Origin: Bog-756 sp963699345
GTDB lineage: Bacteria > Actinomycetota > Acidimicrobiia > Acidimicrobiales > RAAP-2
Reading direction: 5' to 3'
NCBI GenBank assembly: GCA_963699345.1
Contig: CAVOTL010000005.1
Span: forward strand, 434,001-498,000
Length of the DNA: 64,000 bases
The notes under the pieces: generated by a model
Databases searched by the model: none
Seen by the model: the letters and a program-made list of their open reading frames with translations, nothing else
Told to the model about the DNA's origin: nothing
Made by a program: the position numbers and the translations under genes
In this document: positions 36,059-43,571 of the stretch, one piece after another
Position numbering within the stretch: position 1 is the first letter of the stretch
How the letters are laid out: each line of letters begins with the position of its first letter

Positions 36059-36370
36059 TCAGGAGGGTTCGGCGGAGGTGGTCGTCGAGGGCTCGGGCGT
36101 CGGTGCATCGGAGGCCAGCACCTCGACGCCCTTCCCGTTGCCGCACCAGCGACACGTGACGTCCTCCACCTTTTCGTCGAGTAGTTCGACTTCCTCGATC
36201 GTGAGCTCCCCGCCGACCGAGTAGTGATGGAACGCTCGGGTTCTGCGGGTGGTCACCACGTCGAACCGGGTCAGATTGCCGCAGGCTGCGCACCGGTAGC
36301 GCACGACGGGGTCGGAATCGCCGGGGTCGGTGGCTGCGGGGGTGGCGGCGGAGTCGGTGGTCACCACCAC
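36059..36370 (-). CDS. Small zinc-ribbon protein
   Basis: A 103-residue protein with two Cys pairs (RCAACGNLTRFDV and CRWCGNGKGVEV) that would form one zinc ribbon, separated by a strand-rich acidic middle (FHHYSVGGELTIEEVELLDE). The tail is Ser/Thr/Pro-rich. The function is unknown; similar small zinc-ribbon proteins recur in actinobacteria. Three GTG codons in a row (36370-36362) are possible starts and none has a good ribosome site. It is divergent from the DEDD/GIY-YIG nuclease and could share its LexA-controlled spacer. Confidence 0.65.
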   Translation of the reverse strand: MVVTTDSAATPAATDPGDSDPVVRYRCAACGNLTRFDVVTTRRTRAFHHYSVGGELTIEEVELLDEKVEDVTCRWCGNGKGVEVLASDAPTPEPSTTTSAEPS

Positions 36371-36411
36371 AACGGTAGTCGCGCCGCGTAACGCCCCTCG
36401 TCTCCGTCAAG

Positions 36412-36425
36412 CGAACACCTGTTCG
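36412..36425. promoter_or_regulatory. LexA (SOS) box
   Basis: CGAACACCTGTTCG is a perfect palindrome in its arms (CGAAC-N4-GTTCG), matching the actinobacterial LexA box consensus. It ends one base before a TACAGT -10-like element and 14 bases before the start codon of the exonuclease gene, so LexA would cover the promoter. The divergent zinc-ribbon gene starts 42 bases to the left and might also be affected. Confidence 0.85.
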
Positions 36426-36426
36426 C

Positions 36427-36432
36427 TACAGT
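36427..36432 (+). promoter_or_regulatory. -10-like element TACAGT, leaderless start
   Basis: TACAGT lies six bases before ATG 36439, so the transcript would begin at the start codon. The surrounding GCTACAGTGTCCACATG closely resembles GCTACCGTGTCCGGATG at 58947-58963. No ribosome-binding sequence is present. Confidence 0.45.
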
Positions 36433-36438
36433 GTCCAC

Positions 36439-38058
36439 ATGGTCCCCGCCGTCCAGCGGTCCTTCGACGACTTCGGAACACCCCTGAGCCAGGTCACCTT
36501 CGTGGTCCTCGACGTGGAGACCACCGGAGGGTCGCCGGCGTCGTCGTCCCTCACCGAGGTGGCGGCGGCCCGTTTCCGGGGTGGCGAGCTGCTCGCCACC
36601 TATCAGACGTTCGTCCGGCCCGACGAGCGGATCCCACCGTCGATCACCGCCCTCACCGGGATCAGTGACGCCATGGTCGCGGAGGCGCCCCGGATCGGCG
36701 AGATGCTCCCGTCCTTCCTCGAGTTCCTCGGAGGCGGTGTGGTCGTGGGCCACAACGTGAGGTTCGACCTTTCCTTTCTGAATCATGCGCTCGAGGCCAC
36801 AGGGCGTGACCGCCTGGCCAATGCCACCGTCGACACGTTGGCATTGGCTCGCCGCCTCGTGCGGGACATGGTGCCGAACTGCAAGCTGGGCACCCTCGCC
36901 GCCATGCTCAGGCTCCCCCACCAGCCCTCCCACCGCGCCCTGACAGACGTGCTGGCCACCGGCGATCTGCTCCATGCGCTGCTGGAGCGGGCGGGCAGCT
37001 TCGGCATCGTGGGGCTCGAGGAGCTGCTGGATCTGCCCCGGCTGGTGGGACATCCCCAGGGTGCCAAGCTCAAGTTGACCACCCGGCTGCCGCACCGTCC
37101 CGGGGTGTACTGGTTCACCGACGCGTCGGGCGACGTGCTCTACGTGGGCAAGGCCACCGACCTGCACAGCCGGGTCCGTTCCTACTTCTCGGGCGACAGC
37201 CGCCACAAGATCGGACGCCTGCTCCGCCAGATGGACGCCATCCACCACTGGGTCTGCCCGGGGCCGTTCACCGCCGAAGTCCTCGAAGGGCGGCTCATCC
37301 GCGCCTGGTCGCCACCGTTCAACCGGCAGGGGAAACCGCGGCGTCGCGATCCCGGCTCCTCGGTCCGCCACACCGTCCCCCGACGGGAGCCGGCGGTGGC
37401 CGCCGCTCCGCCGCGGGCAACGGCGGAGACCGAGGCGCCGACGGCACCGCCCATGGCGAACGAGGCCACCGCCCCCTCCCGCCGGAAGGGCCGCAGGAGG
37501 CGCGCCTGGACGGTCGAGGACCTCGAGGCCGATCCGGTCGAGCTGCTCGTGCCGTTCGCCGAACAGGTGGTCGCACTGTCGGATGCACAGGCCTACGAGG
37601 AGGCCGCCCGGGTCCGCGACGAGGCCGAGCGCCTACGGCACCTCGTCATCCGCCACCGTCAGGTCGAGTCCCTCCGTCGGGCGGGGCGGATCGTGCTGCT
37701 CGTGGAGGGCGAGGGCACGGTCGAACTCGATGGTGGGCTGCTGGTCGGGTCAGGGACCCTGTTCGGTTCCGTGCCGCAGGGACGGGCACCCATCGGGGCG
37801 CACCCCGATTCCGGTCCGACGGATCCGGGGTCCGCCGATGGTCACGACAACGAGCGGGTCATCGTGGCTCGGTGGTTGCGGGCCAATCCGGGCAAGGTAC
37901 GGGTACTCGAGGTCGAAGGGGGGCTCGGGATGGCGTTCCCCGCCGATCGGGTGCCGACACTGGGCGAGCTGTGCCTGACGGTCACCCGCTCCGCGCCGAC
38001 GCCGACACCGACGCCTGCGCCACCGGCACCGACACCGACACCGCTGCTCCACCGGTGA
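36439..38058 (+). CDS. DEDD 3'-5' exonuclease fused to GIY-YIG (UvrC/Cho-like) nuclease domain
   Basis: A 539-residue DNA-repair protein. Residues about 18-180 are an epsilon-type DEDDh exonuclease: Exo I VVLDVETTGG (Asp25, Glu27), Exo II VVGHNVRFDLSFL, Exo III HRALTDVLATGD. Residues about 218-300 are a GIY-YIG endonuclease like the N-terminus of UvrC: GVYWFTDASGDVLYVGKATD, then LHSRVRSYFSGDSRHKIGRL. A disordered Arg/Pro/Ala-rich stretch follows, then a UvrB-binding-like helix (EEAARVRDEAERLRHL), then a strand-rich C-terminal region. Homologues occur across actinobacteria as UvrC-like proteins with unsettled function. The LexA box against the start makes it an SOS gene here. Intact, in contrast to the preceding genes. 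Confidence 0.9.
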   Translation: MVPAVQRSFDDFGTPLSQVTFVVLDVETTGGSPASSSLTEVAAARFRGGELLATYQTFVRPDERIPPSITALTGISDAMVAEAPRIGEMLPSFLEFLGGGVVVGHNVRFDLSFLNHALEATGRDRLANATVDTLALARRLVRDMVPNCKLGTLAAMLRLPHQPSHRALTDVLATGDLLHALLERAGSFGIVGLEELLDLPRLVGHPQGAKLKLTTRLPHRPGVYWFTDASGDVLYVGKATDLHSRVRSYFSGDSRHKIGRLLRQMDAIHHWVCPGPFTAEVLEGRLIRAWSPPFNRQGKPRRRDPGSSVRHTVPRREPAVAAAPPRATAETEAPTAPPMANEATAPSRRKGRRRRAWTVEDLEADPVELLVPFAEQVVALSDAQAYEEAARVRDEAERLRHLVIRHRQVESLRRAGRIVLLVEGEGTVELDGGLLVGSGTLFGSVPQGRAPIGAHPDSGPTDPGSADGHDNERVIVARWLRANPGKVRVLEVEGGLGMAFPADRVPTLGELCLTVTRSAPTPTPTPAPPAPTPTPLLHR

Positions 38059-38154
38059 CCGGTGCACCGTGTGGGGTGGAGGGGACGAGGAGCCAGTGCG
38101 GCGCCCGACCGGGCACCCCAGAACGCGCCGGAACCGACAACTACGAGCGGACCG

Positions 38155-39309
38155 TCACCGTTCCGGCCGCTCGGCCTCCGAGGCCTCGTTCGTGACCCGG
38201 ATGAAATCGTCGAGCACCCTCGCCGCCCGGCCCGAGTCGACGAGGTCACACGCCAGAGCCAGACCGGCCGCCAGGTCGGGAACCCGCCCGATCACCGTCA
38301 GGGCGGCGGCCGAGTTGAGGAGGGCGATGTCACGGTGGGGGGAGCTGTCGCCGGCCACCACGCGGCGGATGGCCTCGGCGTTGACCGCGGCGTCGCCGCC
38401 TCGGAGCTCATCGAGGGACGCCCGGGCGAGTCCGAGGTCGAGGGGATCGATGCGGTAGACCTCGACCGACACGGCTCCGTCGCCGATCGGGTCGCCGTCC
38501 GCCGACCCCGTCGGTGCCCCGGGGGTCCGGATCAGTTCGTGCACCGTCGACGGTCCGGTGGTCGACAGCTCATCGAGGCCGTCATCACCGTGGACCACCA
38601 TGGCCCGCTGCGTCCCGTTGGCGGCCAGGACCCCCAGCATCTTGTCCGCCATCGACGGATCGGACACGCCGACGACCTGGAACTTCGCCCGGGCCGGATT
38701 GGCGAGGGGGCCCAGGAAGTTGAACACCGTCGGAATCCCGAGCTCCCTGCGGACCGGTCCGGCGTGACGCATGGCGGGATGGAACCGGGGGGCGAAGCAG
38801 AATCCGATCCCGACCTCGTCGATGCACCGGGTCACGCCCTCGGGACCGAGGTCGGCGACCGCACCGAGGGCTTCGAGGACGTCCGCCGCACCGACCGCCG
38901 ACGACGACGCCCGACCTCCGTGTTTGCAGACCTTGGCCCCCGACGCCGCCACCACTAGCGACGCGATGGTGGAGACGTTGATGGAACGGAGCCGGTCCCC
39001 CCCGGTCCCGCACGTATCCACCACATCGGTCCCCGGCGCCAGTGGCAACGGCACCGCGTGGGAGACCATGGTGCGGACGAACCCCGTCATCTCCGCGACG
39101 GACTCGCCCTTGGACCGCAGGGCCACGGCCAGTGCCGCGATCTGGGCCGGCGTAGCCTCACCCGACAGCACCTGGCCGAACACGGCCTCGGCCTCGTCCA
39201 CCGACAGGGAGTCGCCGTCCAGCAGCCGGGACAGCACCCCGGGCCACGCGCCGAGCGCATCGAAGGCGCCCGTGGCCGGCGGGGGGTGTTCCGTTCGGTC
39301 AGCGGCCAC
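38155..39309 (-). CDS. trpD: Anthranilate phosphoribosyltransferase
   Basis: A 384-residue enzyme that transfers phosphoribose from PRPP to anthranilate in tryptophan synthesis. Motifs are VVDTCGTGGD (PRPP/Mg site), NVSTIASLVVAASGAKVCKH and GGRASSSAVGAADVLEALGA (normally KHGNR, here KHGGR), FCFAPRFHPAM and FNFLGPLANPARAKFQVVGV. The GTG at 39309 lies two bases after the stop of the acyl-CoA dehydrogenase gene, so the two are coupled. No other trp gene is in the window. The N-terminus is about 30 residues longer than minimal TrpD. Confidence 0.9.
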   Translation of the reverse strand: MAADRTEHPPPATGAFDALGAWPGVLSRLLDGDSLSVDEAEAVFGQVLSGEATPAQIAALAVALRSKGESVAEMTGFVRTMVSHAVPLPLAPGTDVVDTCGTGGDRLRSINVSTIASLVVAASGAKVCKHGGRASSSAVGAADVLEALGAVADLGPEGVTRCIDEVGIGFCFAPRFHPAMRHAGPVRRELGIPTVFNFLGPLANPARAKFQVVGVSDPSMADKMLGVLAANGTQRAMVVHGDDGLDELSTTGPSTVHELIRTPGAPTGSADGDPIGDGAVSVEVYRIDPLDLGLARASLDELRGGDAAVNAEAIRRVVAGDSSPHRDIALLNSAAALTVIGRVPDLAAGLALACDLVDSGRAARVLDDFIRVTNEASEAERPER

Positions 39310-39311
39310 GG

Positions 39312-40493
39312 TCAGTCCCACCACAGGTCGTGGGAGAGGACACCCCGTCCGATCAACCCCAGCTGCACCTGGCTCGTCCCCTCCACGATGGTGAGCTGAC
39401 GGGCGTCGCGGTACCAGAGTTCGGTCGGATGGTCCTCCATGTACCCGGCGGCGCCGAGCAGTTGGACGGCCAGTCCCGAGGCCCGCACGGCCAACTCGGT
39501 GGCGTGGTATTTGGCCATCGAGAGATACGGGACGTACTCCTTGGTGAACTTGCCCTGATCCGCCAGCCACGCCGAGCGGTAGGTGAGCAACCGAGCCGCC
39601 TCGATGTCGACGGCCACCTTCGCGATCTCCCACTGGATCCCCTGGAAATCGGCGATGGTGTGGCCGAAGGCCTGGCGCTGCTGGACGTACTCGGTCGCGT
39701 ACATCAGCGCACCCTCGGCCAAGCCGATGCCCCGGGCGGCCACGATGGGACGCATGGCGTTGAGCCCGAGCATCGCCAGGCGGAATCCACCCACCTCACC
39801 GATCACGTTCTCCTTGGGCACGTGGACCCCGTCGAGCAGGAGTTCGCCCGTGTCCACGCCTCGCACGCCCATCTTGCGGTCGGTGTTGCCGACCGACACC
39901 CCGTCCCACCCGCGCTCGACGATGAATCCGGTGATGGAATCGTGGGCCCGGGACGCCGGGTCTCCCGTCTTGGCGAACACCGTGTACCAGTCCGCCTGGA
40001 CCACACCGGACATCCAGCACTTCGTCCCGCTGAGGATCCAGTCGCCCTCGTGACCCGGCCGCTCGTCGGGGACGGCACGCGTCCGCATCCCGGCCACGTC
40101 GCTGCCGGCCTGGGACTCGGAGAGCCCGAATCCGCAGCGGAGGTCACCCGTGGCGATGCCCGGAAGGTAGCGCTGCTTCTGTTCGTCGTTGCCGGCGATC
40201 AGGATCGGCCCCGTCGGCAGCCTCGTCAACAGGAGCATCAGGGCGGCCGTGTTCGAGTACTTGGCCACCTCCTCGATGGCGATCGTGAGCCCGAGGATGC
40301 CCGCTCCCGAGCCCCCGAGGTCGGTCGGCAGACAGAGTCCGAGGAGGTCCGCGTCGCGGAAGGCGTCGAAGATGTCCTGGGGATACTCACCGGTCGAGTC
40401 GATCTCGCGGGCCCGGGGTCTGATCTTGTCCTGGGCGAGCCGGCGGACCGTCTCCTGGAGTGCGGTGAGTTCGGGCGAGAGGTCGAAGTCCAC
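39312..40493 (-). CDS. Acyl-CoA dehydrogenase
   Basis: A 393-residue flavoenzyme of the short/medium-chain type. It starts MDFDLSPELTALQETVRRLA and has FGLSESQAGSDVAGMRTRAV (FAD), WILSGTKCWMSGVVQADWYT, GHTIADFQGIQWEIAKVAVD and the C-terminal YRDARQLTIVEGTSQVQLGL, where the Glu of VEGTSQ is the usual catalytic base. The substrate is probably a saturated acyl-CoA. It starts with GTG 40493. It is divergent from the dienoyl-CoA-reductase-like SDR, with a palindrome in between, and followed by trpD after two bases, an odd pairing. Confidence 0.88.
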   Translation of the reverse strand: MDFDLSPELTALQETVRRLAQDKIRPRAREIDSTGEYPQDIFDAFRDADLLGLCLPTDLGGSGAGILGLTIAIEEVAKYSNTAALMLLLTRLPTGPILIAGNDEQKQRYLPGIATGDLRCGFGLSESQAGSDVAGMRTRAVPDERPGHEGDWILSGTKCWMSGVVQADWYTVFAKTGDPASRAHDSITGFIVERGWDGVSVGNTDRKMGVRGVDTGELLLDGVHVPKENVIGEVGGFRLAMLGLNAMRPIVAARGIGLAEGALMYATEYVQQRQAFGHTIADFQGIQWEIAKVAVDIEAARLLTYRSAWLADQGKFTKEYVPYLSMAKYHATELAVRASGLAVQLLGAAGYMEDHPTELWYRDARQLTIVEGTSQVQLGLIGRGVLSHDLWWD

Positions 40494-40594
40494 GGGAGCC
40501 GAGGCTACCCGAGCGGGTGCACGCCCCTGCCTCGTCGGCCCTCCCGTCAGGATCATCCCCCTTCGCTCCACCCGCCACACCTCGCCTCGACCGG

Positions 40595-40608
40595 GACCGG
40601 TACCGGTC
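40595..40608. promoter_or_regulatory. 14-bp perfect palindrome in divergent spacer
   Basis: GACCGGTACCGGTC is a perfect palindrome in the 187-base space between the acyl-CoA dehydrogenase and the SDR gene. It could be an operator controlling both. In so GC-rich a sequence a chance palindrome of this size is possible. Confidence 0.3.
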
Positions 40609-40666
40609 GCCACCCACCGGCCCACGGACCGGCGCGGGTCCCCCGGGTCCGGCCACGGACCGTGAG

Positions 40667-40672
40667 TAGGAT
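40667..40672 (+). promoter_or_regulatory. -10-like element TAGGAT
   Basis: TAGGAT ends 8 bases before ATG 40681, giving a leaderless or nearly leaderless transcript for the SDR gene. No ribosome-binding sequence is seen in the short space. Confidence 0.4.
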
Positions 40673-40680
40673 CGTCGCCC

Positions 40681-41574
40681 ATGACCCCGCCCGGCCTGCC
40701 CCTACCCCCTCCGGTGGGGGCGTCGGCCCTTCCGGCCGGCACCTACGACGGCGCCGTGGTCCTGGTGACCGGCGGCGGCACGGGACTGGGCAAGTCGATC
40801 GCCACGGAGTTCGGCAGGCTCGGCGCCGCGGTGGCCGTGGTGAGCCGGGACGAGGCCCACCGGGCCGCCGGCGTGGCCTCGGTCGAACAGGCGGGTGGCC
40901 GGGCGGTCGGAGTGGCCTGCGACATCCGTGACGCCGAGGCGGTCGCCGCCGCCTTCGACACCGTCGAGGCGGCACTGGGTCCCGTGGACCATCTCGTCAA
41001 CAACGCGGCGGGCAACTTTCCGGTGCCGGCCGAGGACATGAGCCCGAACGCCTGGCGGACCGTCGTCGACATCGTCCTGAACGGAACCTTCCTGTGCTCC
41101 AGGGAGTTCGCCCGGCGGGCCATCACCGCCGGCCGGAACGGCTCGATCGTCGACGTGGGCGCCTCCTACGCCTGGACCGGGGGCCCCGGGTTCGCCCATT
41201 CGGCGGCGGCCAAGGCCGGGGTCAAGAACATGGTCGAGACACTGTCGGTGGAGTGGGCGCCGTACGGAATCCGGGTCAACGGCCTCGTACCCGGGCTCAT
41301 GCCCCACGAGGACGAGGTGGCCGCCATCGCCGCCGTGCCGGGCAAGTACGAAGGACAGGACGACCGGGTGCCCGCCGGTCGCGTCGGCTATCCGAGGGAG
41401 CTGGCCTGGGCCGCCACGTACCTCTGCTCCCCCTACGCCTCCTACATCTCGGGCCATTCCCTCGTGGTCGACGGCGCCAACTGGCAGCGACGTCACACCG
41501 TGCAGCCGGCCTTCACCCCGATCCGCGAGCAGCTGGGTCGGGGTCCGTTCGGGACGCCCGCGCCCGGCCGATGA
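40681..41574 (+). CDS. SDR oxidoreductase resembling 2,4-dienoyl-CoA reductase
   Basis: A 297-residue NADP(H)-type short-chain dehydrogenase. The cofactor motif is VTGGGTGLGKS from residue 30, and LVNNAAGNFPVPAEDMS is the NNAG region. Instead of Y-x3-K it has Tyr163, Ser174 and Lys178 (ASYAWTGGPGFAHSAAAKAG). That is the same Tyr/Ser/Lys spacing as mammalian DECR1, whose active Tyr lies upstream of the S-x3-K. It would therefore reduce 2,4-dienoyl-CoA intermediates in unsaturated acyl degradation. It is followed after 22 bases by a crotonase on the same strand, which fits beta-oxidation. Confidence 0.82.
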   Translation: MTPPGLPLPPPVGASALPAGTYDGAVVLVTGGGTGLGKSIATEFGRLGAAVAVVSRDEAHRAAGVASVEQAGGRAVGVACDIRDAEAVAAAFDTVEAALGPVDHLVNNAAGNFPVPAEDMSPNAWRTVVDIVLNGTFLCSREFARRAITAGRNGSIVDVGASYAWTGGPGFAHSAAAKAGVKNMVETLSVEWAPYGIRVNGLVPGLMPHEDEVAAIAAVPGKYEGQDDRVPAGRVGYPRELAWAATYLCSPYASYISGHSLVVDGANWQRRHTVQPAFTPIREQLGRGPFGTPAPGR

Positions 41575-41596
41575 CCACCGACAAGGAGCCGACACC

Positions 41597-42436
41597 ATGA
41601 CCGATCCCCGGGTCACCAGCGCCACCGACACCCGGCCGCCCCTGACCGACGCCGAGCGGGATCTCGTGCGGCTCGAGGTCGACGGTCCGATCGCGGTCAT
41701 CACCAACAACCGGCCCGATCGCCACAATGCCATGAGTGACGAGATGGACCGCCGCCTGTGGGAGGTACTCGCCGAGGTGCACGAGCTGCCCGGTCTCCGG
41801 GCCATCGTGTGGCGGGGCGAAGGGTCGAGCTTCTCCTCGGGGAGGGACACCACCCAGATCGGGCGACGGATCGAGGACATCTCCGATCTCGAGTTCATCG
41901 AGCGCGGTCACCGCCCCACCCAGATGTTCCTCACCATGCCGTGTCCGATCATCTGCGCGCTCAAGGGGTGGGTCATCGGCGGGGCGTTCGAACGGGCGTT
42001 GCTGTGCGACCTGCGGGTGGCGGCCGTGGGCACCCGCATGATGCTGCCCGAGGTCGTCCACGGGGTCATCCCCGACTCCGGCGGCGTGGCCCGCCTGTTC
42101 CAGATGGCCGGCCACGGCGTGGCCGCCGACCTGGCCCTCACCGGCCGGGTCATGACGGCCGAGGAGGCCTACGGCCACGGCATCGTCAGCCGGCTGGTGG
42201 CCGACGAGGCGGAGCTGGACGCGGTGACGATGGTCATGGCCGAGACCATCGCCGCGGCGCCCACCTTCACCGTCAAGATGGCCCGCCGCACGATCTCGAG
42301 CCTCGGCACCGACGAGGTGCAACGGTCCATCGCCGAGGAGGCGGTGGCCCAGTCCATGGTCTTCGCATCCTCCGACTACGCCGAGATGAAGGCAGCCCGG
42401 GCAGCGGACCGGGTCCCCCACTACCGCCGGCGCTGA
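41597..42436 (+). CDS. Enoyl-CoA hydratase/isomerase (crotonase) family protein
   Basis: A 279-residue crotonase-fold protein. The first oxyanion strand region is GEGSSFSSGRDTTQIG, the second CALKGWVIGGAFERALLCDL, followed by LPEVVHGVIPDSGGVARLFQ. The last carries the acidic/polar residues near the active site but lacks the standard Glu pair of true hydratases, so it may be an isomerase or a hydrolase-like member. The C-terminus is normal for the family. AGGAG precedes the ATG. It probably forms an operon with the SDR gene. Confidence 0.85.
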   Translation: MTDPRVTSATDTRPPLTDAERDLVRLEVDGPIAVITNNRPDRHNAMSDEMDRRLWEVLAEVHELPGLRAIVWRGEGSSFSSGRDTTQIGRRIEDISDLEFIERGHRPTQMFLTMPCPIICALKGWVIGGAFERALLCDLRVAAVGTRMMLPEVVHGVIPDSGGVARLFQMAGHGVAADLALTGRVMTAEEAYGHGIVSRLVADEAELDAVTMVMAETIAAAPTFTVKMARRTISSLGTDEVQRSIAEEAVAQSMVFASSDYAEMKAARAADRVPHYRRR

Positions 42437-42487
42437 ATTCCGGACGACAGGTTCGAAGGCCACCCCCCGACGGGTAGAACAGACGGT

Positions 42488-42536
42488 GCCCTCCGCGGCA
42501 GCCTGGCAAGCGCCGCGCCGGAGGGCGATGGGGGCC
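42488..42536 (+). terminator. Imperfect GC-rich hairpin after the crotonase gene
   Basis: CCCTCCGCGGC (from 42489) can pair with GCCGCGCCGGAGGG (to 42535) with a three-base bulge. It lies about 50 bases past the crotonase stop and before the aldo/keto reductase. There is no T-run, so it is only a probable terminator. Confidence 0.4.
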
Positions 42537-42580
42537 ACCCGTCGCTTCCCGTCACACACCGACCCACACCAGGAGTTCTG

Positions 42581-43477
42581 ATGACCGACACCCTGCGCAC
42601 GCCCAAGCCCGTCCGATCCAGCGGCACGTTCACCCTCGGCGAGGGCCGGGAGGGGGCGACCACCGTCCACCGCCTCGGTTACGGCGCCATGCAGATCACC
42701 GGCCCGGGCGTCTGGGGAGAGCCGGCTGATCGTGACGGGTGCATCGAGGTCCTGCGCCGGGCCGTGGACATGGGCGTCGACCTGATCGACACGGCCGACT
42801 CCTATGGTCCCGAGGTCAGCGAGCGGCTCATCTTCGAGGCGCTCCACCCCTATCCCGAGGGCCTGGTCATCGCCACCAAGGCCGGACTCACCCGCCAGGG
42901 GCCCGGCGTGTGGACGCCCGTCGGTCGTCCCGAGTACCTGCGCCAGGAGTGCGAACTCAGCCTGCGGCGCCTGGGCCTCGAGCGCATCGATCTGTTCCAG
43001 CTCCATCGGATCGACCCGAAGGTCCCGGCCGACGAGCAGTTCGGACTCCTCGCCGACCTGGTGTCGGAGGGCAAGGTGAAGCACGTCGGCCTGTCCCAGG
43101 TCAGCGTGGACGAACTCGAGGCGGCCCGCAGGGTCGTGCCCGTGGTGTCCGTGCAGAACCTGTTCAACCTGACCGATCGGACGTCCGACGACCTGTTGGC
43201 CCACTGCGAAGCCGAGGGCATCGGGTTCATCCCCTGGTTCCCGGTGGCGTCGGGTGAGCTGTCCGGCCCCGACACGGCCATGGGCACCGTGGTCGCCGAG
43301 ACAGGTGCGACGCCCACCCAGGTGGCCCTGGCCTGGCTGCTGCACCGCTCCCCCGTCATGCTCCCGATCCCGGGCACGAAGTCGGTGGCGCACGTCGAGG
43401 AGAACTGCGAATCGGCCACCCTCCAGCTGAACGATGGGCAGATGGCCGCTCTGGACGCCATCCACGCTGCGAGCTGA
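42581..43477 (+). CDS. Aldo/keto reductase
   Basis: A 298-residue NADPH-dependent TIM-barrel reductase. The catalytic tetrad can be placed at Asp70 and Tyr75 (LIDTADSYG), Lys100 (IATKAG) and His142 (FQLHRID). The coenzyme-binding end is LPIPGTKSVAHVEENC. The conserved N-terminus YGAMQITGPGVWGEPAD is of the AKR group that also includes plant and bacterial pyridoxal or perakine reductases. The substrate is not predictable. AGGAG lies upstream of the ATG. It converges with the P450 gene across a short tandem repeat. Confidence 0.88.
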   Translation: MTDTLRTPKPVRSSGTFTLGEGREGATTVHRLGYGAMQITGPGVWGEPADRDGCIEVLRRAVDMGVDLIDTADSYGPEVSERLIFEALHPYPEGLVIATKAGLTRQGPGVWTPVGRPEYLRQECELSLRRLGLERIDLFQLHRIDPKVPADEQFGLLADLVSEGKVKHVGLSQVSVDELEAARRVVPVVSVQNLFNLTDRTSDDLLAHCEAEGIGFIPWFPVASGELSGPDTAMGTVVAETGATPTQVALAWLLHRSPVMLPIPGTKSVAHVEENCESATLQLNDGQMAALDAIHAAS

Positions 43478-43507
43478 GTCGTGCTTCAGCGGGGCGAAGC
43501 GCGGGCC

Positions 43508-43540
43508 GATCGCCGATCGCTGATCGCTGATCGCTGATCC
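43508..43540. repeat. Tandem heptamer repeat (GATCGCT)
   Basis: GATCGCC is followed by three GATCGCT units and a partial fifth (GATC), all in the 94-base space between the convergent aldo/keto reductase and P450 genes. It contains repeated GATC sites. It is probably a small slippage minisatellite. Confidence 0.8.
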
Positions 43541-43571
43541 TCCGCCGGAGCGACGACCCGCGCCTCCGCTC

